Below are positions 43,115 through 52,755 of a stretch of 64,000 nt of DNA, in pieces. The translations under genes and the position numbers were made by a program. The notes beneath the pieces were generated by a model. It was given only the letters and a program-made list of their open reading frames with translations, had not been told where the DNA came from and ran no database searches. Every line of letters begins with the position of its first letter. The stretch's first letter is position 1. The stretch covers positions 310,001 to 374,000 of the forward strand of contig NZ_JOHR01000004.1 in the NCBI RefSeq assembly GCF_000719775.1, written 5' to 3'. The DNA comes from Streptomyces sp. NRRL F-5135. Its GTDB lineage: Bacteria; Actinomycetota; Actinomycetes; Streptomycetales; Streptomycetaceae.

Positions 43115-44521
43115 CTACCGCCGGGAGGTGCCCCCGCGCGGCACCGCGGTGACATCGGCCGCCGCCCGGCGGGCGCCCCTCGACGGGCGAACCTTGCCGG
43201 TCGCGGCACTGGTCCGGGGTGCTCGGACCGCGGCCCGGGCGCAGAGCTCCGCCAGGTCGGCCGGGCTCCGCCCGATGTCCGGCAGCGCCAGCGTGGCCAG
43301 CCGCGCCCTGCGGCACCGGGCGGCGACCTCGCGGTCGGCGAGGAGGTCCGCGCACACCTCGGCCAGCGCCCGCGGTTCCAGGTCCGTCAGATGCCGCCCC
43401 AGGCCCAGCTCCACCACCCGGCGCGCGTTGAGCGGCTGATCGCCGAAGTGCGGCGCCACCACCATCGGGGTGCCGGTGCGCACCGCCTCCCGGACGCTGT
43501 TGTAGCCGCCGTGCGTGACGAAGAGATCGGCGCACTCCAGCAGCAGCGGCTGCGCCAGGGAGTCGGTGAGACGGACGTTCGGCCCCGGCTCGACCCCGTC
43601 GCACGCGATGCCCGACGTCGCCACGACGGCGACGCACTCCAGCCGGGACAGCCCCGCGACGATCGCCCGCAGCACCTCGGACGGGTCACTCACCCCGTGC
43701 GGCAGGGACGCGCCCTCGGGCAGCAACCCGCGGAGCATCGGCAGCGCCGTGCCCATGGCGGCGAAGACCAGGGGCCGGTCCGTGGGCAGCCGCGCCACCC
43801 ACTCCGGCAGACCCGCGGTGCGGTCGACCGCGGTGGTCTGGCGGTAGGCCAGGACCGTGGCGGGAAACCGGGCGAACGAGTGGTCGCGGGGCAGGTAGTC
43901 GAACCGGCCGTGCGGGTGGAGCGAGGCGGGATCCTCCCGCACAGGCAGCCCCAGCGACTCCCGGAGCCGGTTGAGCCCCGGCAGCAGCAGCGCGGGATCG
44001 ACCGTGTTGACGAAGCCGGAGGGGATCGGCAGGTGCGGAACTTCCAGCTGCTCGGCGAGCAGGCAGGCCCCCAGGTCCATGCCGTCCCGGACGATCACGT
44101 CCGGCGCCATGTCGCGGGCCAGGGGGCGCAGGGCGCGGTGGCCTTCGAGCGCGTGGGAGCCGGTGAGCCGCGCGACGAGCTTGCGCATGTCCGGCCCCAG
44201 GCCGTCCGTGTCCCCGTCGCCCGCGTCCTCGTCGCCCCCGACACCGGTGCCCGGGTCGCCGGGGACGCGGACGGCCCGGTCCGCGTCGCGGGGGCCGGCC
44301 GAGGCAGTGGTACGGGCCGGGTCCCGCCCGTCGGCGCCCCCGGAGGGGACCAGGGGTGGCAGACACGACACGACGGTGACGTCGTCGTCGGCGAACACGG
44401 GCGCCACGGCCGCCGTCGACGCGACCGTGACCTCGTGTCCGGCGGCGGCCAGCGCACGCGCCAGCGGCAGCAGGGCCCTCCCGTGCGACGGGGACCCGGT
44501 CGCGGTGCACAGGACACGCAT
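43115..44521 (-). CDS. UGT-like glycosyltransferase (GT1)
   Basis: The 468-residue GT-B enzyme has an N-terminal acceptor domain (MRVLCTATGSPSHGRALLPLARALAAAGHEVTVAS) and a C-terminal nucleotide-sugar domain with ADLFVTHGGYNSVREAVRTGTPMVVAPHFGDQPLNARRV, the GT1 donor motif. About 50 residues of Asp/Gly/Arg low complexity (about 65-110) interrupt the N-terminal domain. The acceptor (macrolide, glycolipid or other) cannot be told, and no biosynthetic genes flank it. ATG 44521 has GGAG 10 bp upstream; ATG 44536 is in frame. Confidence 0.85.
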   Translation of the reverse strand: MRVLCTATGSPSHGRALLPLARALAAAGHEVTVASTAAVAPVFADDDVTVVSCLPPLVPSGGADGRDPARTTASAGPRDADRAVRVPGDPGTGVGGDEDAGDGDTDGLGPDMRKLVARLTGSHALEGHRALRPLARDMAPDVIVRDGMDLGACLLAEQLEVPHLPIPSGFVNTVDPALLLPGLNRLRESLGLPVREDPASLHPHGRFDYLPRDHSFARFPATVLAYRQTTAVDRTAGLPEWVARLPTDRPLVFAAMGTALPMLRGLLPEGASLPHGVSDPSEVLRAIVAGLSRLECVAVVATSGIACDGVEPGPNVRLTDSLAQPLLLECADLFVTHGGYNSVREAVRTGTPMVVAPHFGDQPLNARRVVELGLGRHLTDLEPRALAEVCADLLADREVAARCRRARLATLALPDIGRSPADLAELCARAAVRAPRTSAATGKVRPSRGARRAAADVTAVPRGGTSRR

Positions 44522-44894
44522 GCGGTTACTCTCCATGCTCGGTGACGGGCTCCCAGGACCTGGTCGGCCCCGGTACGGACCGAGGCTGCCCCGCCGCACC
44601 GGGTTCGACCACCGGCCAACGCCCCAAACCACCCGCACCGGTGAGCGTGCCCCGCGCTCACCCGACCGTGTCGAACGGCTTGCCGACCGGCCGAGGGCAC
44701 GGGCGCGCCGACCGGGCGCCACGGCGCGCGGTCCCGTACGGGCGGGATCGCGTACGGGCGGGATCGCGTTCGCGCGGCTCCCCGTACACGGAGGGCCCGT
44801 ACGGCGTCGAGCCCGGCCCGGGACACCGGACCGGGCTCGACACCCCAGGCGCGCTCTGCGGCGACGGTGCGGTCGTCGCCGGCGCGACGCCCGC
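44522..44894. other. Intergenic region with a 16-bp duplicated unit
   Basis: 373 bp between two minus-strand genes, without a gene. A perfect 16-bp unit CGTACGGGCGGGATCG is present twice in tandem (44735-44750, 44751-44766). No promoter or terminator is clear. Confidence 0.6.
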
Positions 44895-46175
44895 TCAGCA
44901 GATGCCGTCCCCCGGCTTGGGGTTGCCCAGGCCGAACAGGGGACGCAGCTTCAGCCCGGCCCAGGTGCCCACGATCGCGACCGCGCCCCAGATCCAGCCG
45001 TGCAGACTGCCCGAGGCGATGCCCGCCAGATACGCGCCGATGTTGCAGCCGCCCGCCAGCCGCGCGCCGATACCCATCAGCACACCGCCCAGCACCGCGG
45101 CCACGGCGGTGCGCCACGGCACACCGCGGTGCAGCGTCCAGGTGCCGCCGAGCGCCGCCGCCACCGCCGCGCCGATCATGATGCCGATGTCGGTGAGGCT
45201 GTTCTTGTCGGCGAGCACCGGACCCGAGAGCATCGTCGCGTTCCCCGGCTGCTGCCAGAACGTCCAGGTCTCCGGGTGCCCACCGAGCGCCCGGACCAGC
45301 TCCGCGCCCCAGAGGCTGAACGCGCTGGTGACGCCCCACGCCCCGCCCGAGACCAGCAGCACCCCGGCGCCGAGCACCGCCAGGGCCAGGGCCCCGGCGG
45401 CCAGCGGCCAGGAGCCGCGCAGCACGCGGGCGGCCGCACCGCGCGCGGACGGCACCGGACCGGTGGGCGGCGGGTTGCGGCGGGCCTGGACACGACGCGA
45501 CACCAGGACGATCACGGCGAGTGCGGCGATGGTCACCGCCCAGGACCCGAACCAGCCGATGTGGTCGGACATGACGACCGGCTCCAGCGCGGGCAGGTCC
45601 TTCCAGAGGTCGAACTGCCAGGCGGCGAGCGTCGCGCCCGCGATGAAACCGCCCAGGGTGAGCACGATCGACGACTGCCCGGACCCGACCGCGAACAGTG
45701 TGCCCGAGGCGCAGGCGCCGCCGAGCTGCATGCCCACGGCGAACAGGAACGAGCCGACGAGCAGCCCCACACCCAGCGTCCCGGCCGACGGCGCGGGTAC
45801 CGAGCCGAACAGTCCGGTGCCCGTGCCGATCACCAGGGCGAACAGGGTCGCCGTGGCCCCCAGCAGCAGCGCGTGGGCACGCAGTCCGGAGCCGTTGCCG
45901 ACGGCGACGAGCTGTCGCCAGGCGGAGGTGAAGCCGAAGCGGGAGTGGAACAGGGCCACGCCCAGACCGAGCCCCAGCAGCAGGAGCACTCCCGGCTTGG
46001 CCCCGTGCGCCGACCAGACATAGCCGGTCAGCGCGACCGCGAGCAGCGCGGAGACGACGAGAGGGACCCGGCGCACGGGTGGCGCCGGGGGCGCCGCCGG
46101 GCGGGGCGAGGAGGTGGGGGAGGGGGCGAGAAGGGGAACGGGCCTGGCCGCCTCGCGGGGCGGTGCGGTGGTCAT
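44895..46175 (-). CDS. YeeE/YedE-family membrane protein (putative thiosulfate or sulfur transporter)
   Basis: The 426-residue membrane protein has a disordered Pro/Ala N-terminus (about 1-35) and about ten helices. The paired YeeE/YedE signatures each carry a Cys: GGACASGTLFAVGSG in the first half and GGCNIGAYLAGIASG in the second, with HSRFGFTSAWR near the start. TsuA, the characterised relative, imports thiosulfate through such cysteines; this function is inferred. No TusA-like partner gene is adjacent. ATG 46175 follows CCGGAGTCTCC. Confidence 0.87.
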   Translation of the reverse strand: MTTAPPREAARPVPLLAPSPTSSPRPAAPPAPPVRRVPLVVSALLAVALTGYVWSAHGAKPGVLLLLGLGLGVALFHSRFGFTSAWRQLVAVGNGSGLRAHALLLGATATLFALVIGTGTGLFGSVPAPSAGTLGVGLLVGSFLFAVGMQLGGACASGTLFAVGSGQSSIVLTLGGFIAGATLAAWQFDLWKDLPALEPVVMSDHIGWFGSWAVTIAALAVIVLVSRRVQARRNPPPTGPVPSARGAAARVLRGSWPLAAGALALAVLGAGVLLVSGGAWGVTSAFSLWGAELVRALGGHPETWTFWQQPGNATMLSGPVLADKNSLTDIGIMIGAAVAAALGGTWTLHRGVPWRTAVAAVLGGVLMGIGARLAGGCNIGAYLAGIASGSLHGWIWGAVAIVGTWAGLKLRPLFGLGNPKPGDGIC

Positions 46176-46381
46176 GGAGACTCCGGGGGGACGGGGACGG
46201 CGCGAGGTCGGCCCCCTGGAGAGGCGCCGACCGGGACGCACAACGCACTACCGGCCTCGACGATTCCCGTCGTCCGGCGTGTCTCACGGACTTCTCGCAT
46301 GCTGAGACGCGCGTCCCGGACGCACGACCGGCCCACCCGCGTGCACCACACGACGCCCACCGTGTCGGCGCCGTACGGGCC

Positions 46382-46771
46382 TCAGCGTGTCCGCCGTCCC
46401 CGTCGGGCGCCTCGCTCGCGCAGGTGCCGGGCCAGGGTCGGCACATGGCTGTGCTCCACGTCCTTCACCGACGTGACGAGCGTGACCGGACGGTCCGCGG
46501 CGATCTCGAGCAGGTGGTCCACGGCCTCCCGGCGCTCGGCACCGTCGAGTTCGTGCTCGTACCGTGAGGCGAATTCCTCGTACCGCGAGGCGTCCTGGTG
46601 GTACCAGGAGCGCAGCTCCGACGACGGCGCGACGTCCTTGAGCCACTCGTCGACGCCCGCGCGCTCCTTGGAGACGCCCCGCGGCCACAGGCGGTCCACG
46701 AGGACGCGGGTGTGGCCGGCGTCCGCCGAGGGGTCGTCGTCGTACACCCTTCGTACCGTGAAGGCGTCCAT
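46382..46771 (-). CDS. DUF488-family protein
   Basis: The 129-residue protein has the DUF488 (YeaO-like) signature: HTRVLVDRLWPRGVSKERAGVDEWLKDVAPS, LRSWYHQDASRYEEFASRYEHEL and TLVTSVKDVEHSHVPTLARHL. The domain is common beside metal- or stress-response genes but has no proven function. ATG 46771 has AGAGGAGAG just upstream. It is divergent from the arsR gene, and the perfect palindrome between them could control both directions. Confidence 0.9.
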   Translation of the reverse strand: MDAFTVRRVYDDDPSADAGHTRVLVDRLWPRGVSKERAGVDEWLKDVAPSSELRSWYHQDASRYEEFASRYEHELDGAERREAVDHLLEIAADRPVTLVTSVKDVEHSHVPTLARHLRERGARRGRRTR

Positions 46772-46868
46772 CGCGCTCTCCTCTCTCCGGACGGGTACCC
46801 GCTTCTCTCAGCGTCGAGCGGCGGCTCGCACGGCGCAACGCGCGCGACGGCGGACGACACGCGTATAA

Positions 46869-46884
46869 ATGAATATGTATTCAT
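46869..46884. promoter_or_regulatory. ArsR/SmtB-type operator palindrome
   Basis: ATGAATA-TG-TATTCAT is a perfect 16-bp palindrome in an AT-rich island, 22 bp before the ArsR start codon and between it and the divergent DUF488 gene. It fits SmtB/ArsR operator consensus sites, so autorepression is expected. Confidence 0.82.
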
Positions 46885-46906
46885 CTGTCATCGGTAGGAT
46901 GGTCCC

Positions 46907-47314
46907 ATGGGTCATGGAGCCGCCGCCAACCACGCCGCCACCACACGCGAACGCCTGGACGCCGTGGGAACCGCTGATGTCGCCGCCACCCTCCAGGCAC
47001 TGGCCACCCCCTCCCGGCTGCGGATCCTCGCCCGCCTCCAGGAAGGGCCGTGCTCGGTGGGGGACCTGGCCGAAGCCGTCGGCATGGAACAGTCCGCTTG
47101 CTCGCACCAGCTGCGCCTGCTGCGCAACCTCGGACTGGTGGCCGGGGAGCGGCACGGGCGCTCGATCGTCTACGCCCTGTACGACCACCATGTCGCCGAG
47201 CTGCTCGACCAGGCGCTGTTCCATGTCGAGCACCTGCGCCTGGGGCTGCGTGACGCCGTGCCGGAGGAGGACCGGGAACTCGCGGCGGAAGCGACGGCCG
47301 ATGCGCCGGCGTGA
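46907..47314 (+). CDS. ArsR/SmtB-family metal-sensing repressor
   Basis: The 135-residue winged-helix protein has LATPSRLRILARLQEGPCSVGDLAEAVGMEQSACSHQLRLLRNLGLV as recognition helices. A C-terminal helix (DHHVAELLDQALFHVEH, about 95-112) supplies the Asp/His/His/Glu ligands of an alpha-5 metal site in the NmtR/SmtB class (nickel, cobalt or zinc sensing). The Cys in GPCSV is unlike the ArsR arsenite site. Its own palindromic operator is at 46869. No metal efflux pump gene is immediately adjacent; the convergent membrane protein at 47464 has no ion-transport motif. Confidence 0.9.
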   Translation: MGHGAAANHAATTRERLDAVGTADVAATLQALATPSRLRILARLQEGPCSVGDLAEAVGMEQSACSHQLRLLRNLGLVAGERHGRSIVYALYDHHVAELLDQALFHVEHLRLGLRDAVPEEDRELAAEATADAPA

Positions 47315-47463
47315 CCGGGACCGGAGTCGGCGTGCCTGCGTGACCGGCCCGGCACGGGCGCGTCGGCGTGTCGACGTGACGGGGGCGTGACCGCGAACCG
47401 GCCGCGTTCTGACCGGTCCTGGCCGTGGCTCGGCCGGCACCGGAGCGCTCGACAGGCCGTCGG

Positions 47464-47955
47464 TCAGTGCGCGCGACCGCGTCGGCGGCGGCTCCCGGGC
47501 CACCCGCCGCCACCGCCGTGATCACGGTCGTACGTGAGCAGCAGGAAGACCGTGGCGACGACGGCGACCGCCTGCGCGAGGACGGCGAGTTGTTTCTCGC
47601 CGTACCAGACGGGTTCGTACATGTCGGGGAAAGGGCCCGCCGCACCCAGGTCGGCGTAGCGGTAGACGAGCAGGAGCGCCAGCCCTCCGGTGGCGACGGC
47701 CCAGGCGAAGAGATCGCCGAGCGGCCGGTGCCAGAGCAGTACCGTGAGCGCCGCGAGCGCCGCCAGAGCGGCCTCGATCCGGAACAGCGTGCCCTGGCTG
47801 ACGCTCGCGGACACGGCGTCGTACCGGTCGGCGAGTTGGGCGTGGACATAGGCGTCCCCCGCGAGGCCGGCGGCGGCCAGCAGCCGGGCCGCCCCTCTGA
47901 GGAGCCGGAGGGGCCGCCCGCGACGCGCGGGCGGGACGGAAGGGTCCGATGACAT
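47464..47955 (-). CDS. Four-helix membrane protein of unknown function
   Basis: The 163-residue protein has a basic N-terminus and about four helices (about 21-38, 58-75, 82-98, 125-143), with DAYVHAQLADRYD and PFPDMYEPVWYGEK between them. The HVHAQL-like segment and size recall small actinobacterial membrane proteins next to redox lipoproteins, but I know no function. The last 20 residues are Gly/Arg-rich. ATG 47955 has AGGAG 6 bp upstream. It is 128 bp downstream of the COG4315 lipoprotein gene on the same strand and may share its transcript. Confidence 0.78.
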   Translation of the reverse strand: MSSDPSVPPARRGRPLRLLRGAARLLAAAGLAGDAYVHAQLADRYDAVSASVSQGTLFRIEAALAALAALTVLLWHRPLGDLFAWAVATGGLALLLVYRYADLGAAGPFPDMYEPVWYGEKQLAVLAQAVAVVATVFLLLTYDRDHGGGGGWPGSRRRRGRAH

Positions 47956-48083
47956 CGCTTCTCCTGTCACGCTCTCACGCTGTCGCGCCGGGCCGGGCCG
48001 GGCCGGGAACGAGGACGGGGCGGGGCCGGCCACGAGGACGGGGCGGGGCCGGACGTGGGTGCGGTACGGGCCGGCGGCCGGGA

Positions 48084-48680
48084 TCAGTAGTAGTCGCCGG
48101 AGTTGGGCTGAGGCGTGCTGTTCTTCGCCCCGTCGGGGGTGAGGATGTACCAGTGGGCGTCGAAGTCGGTGTGGCCCTGACCATTGGTCTGGCCCGCCTT
48201 GCTGTCGCCGCTGTACGTGTACAGGGGGTGCCCGTTGTAGGTGACCTGCTTCTTGCCGTCGCCCCGGGTGAGAGTGGACAACAGCCGCCGCTCCACACCA
48301 CCGGTGCCCGTCTTCGGCCCCTCGGTGACGATGAAGGGCGGCCAGGTCTTGGCGCAGGTCCCCGTGCAGGTGGAGACGTTCTTCCCGTCGGCCTCGAACA
48401 GGTAGAGCGTACGGCCCTTGCCGTTGACGAGGACCGGGCCGAGCGTGGTGGTCGCCACCGACACCCTGCCCACCTCCACGGCGGGAGCCGCCGAACGCCC
48501 CGCGCCCGTCGGCGCGGACGGCGAAGCCGGAGCGCTGGCCGAGCCGGTCGCGGCACCGGCGGGTGCCTCGGACGCCGCGCGACCCGCTCCGGCCCCACCG
48601 CCGCCCGCGCATCCCGCGACGGCCGCGGCGCACAGTATCGCCGTGGTCACGGCGGTGTTCGTACCGACGGTGCTCCTCAT
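48084..48680 (-). CDS. COG4315 lipoprotein, single repeat
   Basis: The 198-residue lipoprotein has a signal peptide with lipobox AVAGC, an Ala/Ser/Pro linker (about 25-70), and one COG4315 repeat: GRTLYLFEADGKNVSTCTGTCAKTWPPF (two Cys in C-x3-C), YNGHPLYTYSGD and TNGQGHTDFDAHWY. It is a shorter cousin of the two-repeat lipoprotein at 13754 and probably faces the outside of the membrane. It leads a possible two-gene unit with the membrane protein at 47464. ATG 48680 has TGAGGAG-like bases upstream. Confidence 0.86.
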   Translation of the reverse strand: MRSTVGTNTAVTTAILCAAAVAGCAGGGGAGAGRAASEAPAGAATGSASAPASPSAPTGAGRSAAPAVEVGRVSVATTTLGPVLVNGKGRTLYLFEADGKNVSTCTGTCAKTWPPFIVTEGPKTGTGGVERRLLSTLTRGDGKKQVTYNGHPLYTYSGDSKAGQTNGQGHTDFDAHWYILTPDGAKNSTPQPNSGDYY

Positions 48681-49056
48681 CGAGGCTCCTCAGCTCCGGC
48701 CGTCCTGGGGCCTGCTCCCACCGGACAGGCACCGGCCGACGGCGCTCCGACCGTCCCACCCGCACCACCACTACACGACACGCCCCAGGGCCGGGCCACC
48801 GGACAGGGCCGTCCGATGGACGCCGACCGCACCTCACCCGACCGCGTCCGTCCCATCCACCAGGCTCACCGCTTCCGTCGCATCCGTGCGGCCGGGCCGG
48901 TGCCGCCATGGCCGTGCGGACCCGACCGGTATCGCCATGACGACAAAGTCACCCGTGCCCCGTGGGCCGTGTCTGCTGTTCACTCTGTGGGACGCCGGCG
49001 GCCCGGGACCGGCCGTCCCTTCCGAGGGAGCGGGTCGCGGTGAGGAGCATGACGCG
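48681..49056. other. Divergent intergenic region
   Basis: 376 bp between the COG4315 lipoprotein and the LCP gene. No gene or clear regulatory element was found; an in-frame ATG at 48937 could extend the LCP protein but has a poor context. Confidence 0.5.
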
Positions 49057-50445
49057 GTGAAGGCGAGCGCGACAAGGCAGGCGGTCCTGACGGCATCACT
49101 CCTGCGGGGCGGTGTCCGGCGACGGCCTCCGCACCGGCGGATCGGTCTGTGGATCGCCATGGCGGCAGCCGTCCTGGTCCTCGGCGCGGCCGGGACCGGC
49201 GGCTGGTTCTACGGCGAGCTCAGCGGCAACATCCGCGGTGCCGGCGTCGGCGACGCGCTCGGTGACGACCGGCCCAGGGCCGTCGGCGGAGGGGCGAACA
49301 TCCTGGTCATCGGCTCCGACAGCCGGGCGGGACTGGGCGGTTCCTACGGCGGCGAACTGGCCACCACACAGTCCGACACCCTGATGCTCGTGCATCTCTC
49401 CGGCAGCGGTGAATGGGCCACGGTGGTGTCCTTCCCCCGCGACTCCTGGGTACGGATCCCGGCCTGTGCCCGGGGCGACGGCACCACCTCCACCCCTCAT
49501 GACTTCAAGATCAACGCGGCGTTCGCGATCGGCGGGGCCACCGGGGACACCGCGAAGGCGGCCGCCTGTGCGATCAGGACGGTGGAACGGAACGCGGGCG
49601 TCCGCGTCGACCACTTCGTGATCGTGGACTTCCGAGGGTTCACCGGAATGGTCAACGCCCTGGACGGGGTGGAGGTCTGTCCCAGGCGGCCGATCCACGA
49701 CCGCAAGGCCCGCCTGGACCTCCCCGCGGGGTGCCGGACGGTCCGCGACCGCGAGGCGCTCGGGTACGTACGGGCCCGCTACAGCATGGGCGACGGCACG
49801 GACCTCGGCCGGATCGGACGCCAGCAGGAGTTCATGCGGGCCCTCCTCGCCAAGGCCGGATCCCGGCTGTACGACCCCGAGTCCCTGTACGGCTTCCTCG
49901 ACTCGGCCACCCGCTCCCTGACCACCGACCCGGGTCTGGCCGGGCTGAAGCCCCTCTACGAACTGGCCTCCGAGGTACGGGACGTGCCCGCCGACCGCAT
50001 CGCCTTCCTGACCGTCCCCAACCACCCACGGGCCCGGGACGTCCCCGGTGACACGGCCAACGTCGTCTGGCACGAGCCCGCCGCCGGGGAGCTGTTCGCC
50101 GCCCTCGGACAGGACCGGGAGATGACCCGGGACCGGCTGAAGAAGGCGGCCGGTCGGCCGGCCCCGGACCCCGTCCCGGTGACCGTCCTCAACGGCACCG
50201 ACACCCCGGGCAGGGCCCGTGAACTCGCGGGCCGGCTCGGCGCACTCGGCTTCCGGGTCACCGCCACCGGCAACGCCCCCGCACCGGCCGGGCGCAGCAC
50301 CCTCACCTACCCCGAGGGGCTCGCGGCGGGGGCCCGTGCCCTCGCCACTTACCTCCCGGGGCTGGATCCGGCTCCGGCGGCCGGGGCCGCGTCCGGCGCG
50401 GTCACCCTCACCATCGGTCCCGACCTGCCCGACCTCACCGGCTGA
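49057..50445 (+). CDS. LytR-CpsA-Psr (LCP) family wall ligase with LytR_C domain
   Basis: The 462-residue protein has an N-terminal helix (RIGLWIAMAAAVLVLGAAGTGG, about 25-48) and an extracytoplasmic LCP domain (NILVIGSDSR, TQSDTLMLVHLS, VVSFPRDSWVRIPAC, DFRGFTGMVNALDGVEVC, YSMGDGTDLGRIGRQQEFMRAL). The Arg and Asp residues grip the polyprenyl pyrophosphate. A C-terminal LytR_C domain follows (about 365-455, VTVLNGTDTPGRARELAGRLGALGFRV). These enzymes attach polymers such as teichoic or teichulosonic acids to peptidoglycan. GTG 49057 has AGGAG 9 bp upstream. Confidence 0.9.
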   Translation: MKASATRQAVLTASLLRGGVRRRPPHRRIGLWIAMAAAVLVLGAAGTGGWFYGELSGNIRGAGVGDALGDDRPRAVGGGANILVIGSDSRAGLGGSYGGELATTQSDTLMLVHLSGSGEWATVVSFPRDSWVRIPACARGDGTTSTPHDFKINAAFAIGGATGDTAKAAACAIRTVERNAGVRVDHFVIVDFRGFTGMVNALDGVEVCPRRPIHDRKARLDLPAGCRTVRDREALGYVRARYSMGDGTDLGRIGRQQEFMRALLAKAGSRLYDPESLYGFLDSATRSLTTDPGLAGLKPLYELASEVRDVPADRIAFLTVPNHPRARDVPGDTANVVWHEPAAGELFAALGQDREMTRDRLKKAAGRPAPDPVPVTVLNGTDTPGRARELAGRLGALGFRVTATGNAPAPAGRSTLTYPEGLAAGARALATYLPGLDPAPAAGAASGAVTLTIGPDLPDLTG

Positions 50446-50550
50446 GCCGCGGCGGAGCGACCACCAGGCGTGGCCCCGGTACCGAGTCCGGCTATCGCAC
50501 CGGGCACGGCTCTGGCATCGAGCACGGCTCCCGGACCGCGCAGCGTCCTG

Positions 50551-51372
50551 TCATGGCGTACGGCCCCGGGACAGCCGCGGTATCAGGCGCGCGGGAACCG
50601 ATCCGGCGCGTCGCCGGGGCGCGGACACCACAGGCGCGATGAGCAGGCGCCGGGCGATCGCGATGTCCAGGGCGGGCCGGTCGCCGCCGCGCATCAGCGC
50701 CACGTGCCCCAGCAGCGGGCCGAGTTCGAGCGGCAGGGGCACCCCGTCCGCCCGTAGCCACGCCAGCCATCGGATGACCCGGGCGGCGGTGGCGGCGTCC
50801 CGGCGAAGCACGGCGCGGGTGGCCCCGCGCGCCAGCTCCAGCGCCGACGCGCGGGCCGCGTCGTGCACGGGGCCGTCGAGGCCTGGCAGGGCCAGGGGTG
50901 CCAGCCGGCTCATCATGACCGACCACACGGCCCAGCCCGTGCCGCTCGCCGCGGCGGGTGCCGCGGCGAGCGGGCCCGCGGGCCGCGGCACCCGCAGGGA
51001 CGCCGAGGCGGTGGCGGCGACGACGGCCAGCGAGGTCAGGGTGCCCCAGTCGTGCCAGGCCGACAGCCACGGCTCCTCCGGGCCCGTCGGCGGAGCGGGC
51101 GGGGCGGTACGGGGCAGCGGCAGGACGGTGAAGGCCCGGATGACGGCCTCCGCGTCCCTGGCGTGGAACGCCGCGTTCGTCAGCAGCGCGGGCGCGACGA
51201 CATCGGCGCCCAGGATCCGTATGGCGGCCAGGGCGGCGTCGGGGTCACGTGCCCGCTCGACGTGCTCCGCGACCACGGCCGTGCCACCCGCGCCGCGCAG
51301 GGACAGGAGGACCCGTCGGGTCAGACAGGCAGCCGACGAGTGGTGGGGTACCGGCGGACAGGCGCGGTTCAC
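50551..51372 (-). CDS. Hypothetical protein
   Basis: The 273-residue protein is Ala/Leu/Arg-rich and predicted helical, without signal peptide, cofactor motif or known domain. Repeated segments such as ALELARGATRAVLRRDAATAARVI and AVIRAFTVLPLPR suggest a helical-repeat fold. GTG 51372 is uncertain and lacks a ribosome site; it may be leaderless, since an AT-rich GAATATTC lies about 40 bp upstream (51415-51422). It is convergent with the LCP gene. Confidence 0.55.
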   Translation of the reverse strand: MNRACPPVPHHSSAACLTRRVLLSLRGAGGTAVVAEHVERARDPDAALAAIRILGADVVAPALLTNAAFHARDAEAVIRAFTVLPLPRTAPPAPPTGPEEPWLSAWHDWGTLTSLAVVAATASASLRVPRPAGPLAAAPAAASGTGWAVWSVMMSRLAPLALPGLDGPVHDAARASALELARGATRAVLRRDAATAARVIRWLAWLRADGVPLPLELGPLLGHVALMRGGDRPALDIAIARRLLIAPVVSAPRRRAGSVPARLIPRLSRGRTP

Positions 51373-51765
51373 GGCCGTGGCCGTTCTCGGCGCGGATCAC
51401 CCAACGCGGTCACGAATATTCGGGTGGGTATTCGACTGACGAGTTGAGAAGGCACGGTGGGCTCCTCATGTGGTCACCATCGCCCGGCGAAGTGAGGTGT
51501 GCGGGCTGTGGCACGACTCTAATGCGCGTACGGCACTCCGGCCCATCGACGGGGGGACGGGCCGCCCGTTCGGAGGCACGGTGGCTCCTCGGCGGCGCGC
51601 GGCGGGGCGCGCGCCGGCGGTCCGGAGGCAGGACGGCCAGGGCGACCGCGGCGCGGGGCCGGATCACCCGCGCCGTATGGTCAGGGCAACCGCGGGCGGG
51701 CGCGCGCCGGGGGCCAGTGCGCGGCGGGGACCGCGGGTGGCGCGGTCGGTGGCCGGGCACCCGGG
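51373..51765. other. Intergenic region with AT-rich promoter-like patch
   Basis: 393 bp without a gene. GAATATTC (51415-51422) and a matching GTATTC nearby stand out against the GC background and may drive the minus-strand hypothetical gene. The rest appears as featureless GC-rich DNA. Confidence 0.5.
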
Positions 51766-52635
51766 TCACAGGACCTTCGACAGGAACGCCTTCGTGCGCG
51801 CGTGCCGGGGGTTGTCGAGGATCCGCGCCGGCGGGCCCTGCTCGACGACGACTCCTTCGTCCATGAAGACGATGGTGTCGGCGACCTCGCGTGCGAAGCC
51901 GATCTCGTGGGTGACGACGATCATGGTGGTGCCACTGCGGGCGAGGTCCTTGATGACATCGAGGACCTCGCCCACCAGCTCCGGGTCCAGCGCGGATGTC
52001 GGCTCGTCGAAGAGCAGCACCTTGGGCTCCGGGGCGAGCGCCCGGGCGATGGCCACTCGCTGCTGCTGGCCGCCGGAGAGCCGGCGCGGGTAGACGTCCG
52101 CCTTGTCCGCGAGCCCCACCCGCTCCAGCAGCCGTCCGGCCTGTGCGACGGCGTCCTTGCGCGGCCTGCGCAGCGCGGACACCGGCGCCTCAATGATGTT
52201 CTCCAGCACGGTCAGATGCGGGAACAGATGGAAGTTCTGGAACACGAAGCCGATGTGGAGGCGCTGTTTGAGCACCTCCCGCTCCTTGAGCTCGTGCAGC
52301 TTGTCGCCCGACCTGCGGTAGCCGATCAGCTCGCCGTCGATGAGGACGTGTCCCCGGCTGAGGCGTTCCAGGTGGTTGATGGCGCGCAGCAGCGTCGACT
52401 TCCCCGAGCCGGAGGGTCCGAGCACGACGGTGACCTCACCGGCGCGGACCTGGAGGTCGACTCCGCGCAGCACCTCCAGCGTGCCGAAGTGTTTGTGGAC
52501 GCCCCGGATGTCGACCATCGGGCCGTCGCCCGTGGCGGGAGCGGTGAGGGGAGCGGTGGCGGGATCCGTGCTGGCATCCGTGCCGGCGTTCGTGTCAGCG
52601 CCCGCGATGGTGCGCGCGGTGGTGTGAGCGGTCAT
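51766..52635 (-). CDS. Amino-acid ABC transporter ATPase (sulfur-compound uptake)
   Basis: The 289-residue ATPase has a Thr/Ala-rich N-terminus (about 1-38), Walker [11 protein letters not shown] (about 74-83), Q-loop [14 protein letters not shown], signature [15 protein letters not shown], Walker [16 protein letters not shown] and the switch His in VVTHEIGF. This is the polar amino-acid (HisP/GlnQ) class. It ends the minus-strand operon LLM-GNAT-binding protein-ATPase; ATG 52635 has GGAGG upstream. The matching permease is divergent at 56246. The inferred cargo is a modified cysteine or cystine, from the neighbouring LLM enzyme, GNAT and Cys-rich leader. Confidence 0.9.
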   Translation of the reverse strand: MTAHTTARTIAGADTNAGTDASTDPATAPLTAPATGDGPMVDIRGVHKHFGTLEVLRGVDLQVRAGEVTVVLGPSGSGKSTLLRAINHLERLSRGHVLIDGELIGYRRSGDKLHELKEREVLKQRLHIGFVFQNFHLFPHLTVLENIIEAPVSALRRPRKDAVAQAGRLLERVGLADKADVYPRRLSGGQQQRVAIARALAPEPKVLLFDEPTSALDPELVGEVLDVIKDLARSGTTMIVVTHEIGFAREVADTIVFMDEGVVVEQGPPARILDNPRHARTKAFLSKVL

Positions 52636-52755
52636 TCCGAGGTACCTCCGGTGGCGGCAGCGGCCCGCTTCCTGCGGGTGAAGGCCCGCGCGTCGACGGG
52701 GATGAATCCCGCCGCGCACGATCTCCGGGCGTACGCCGCCCGGGTCTCCCGCGGG

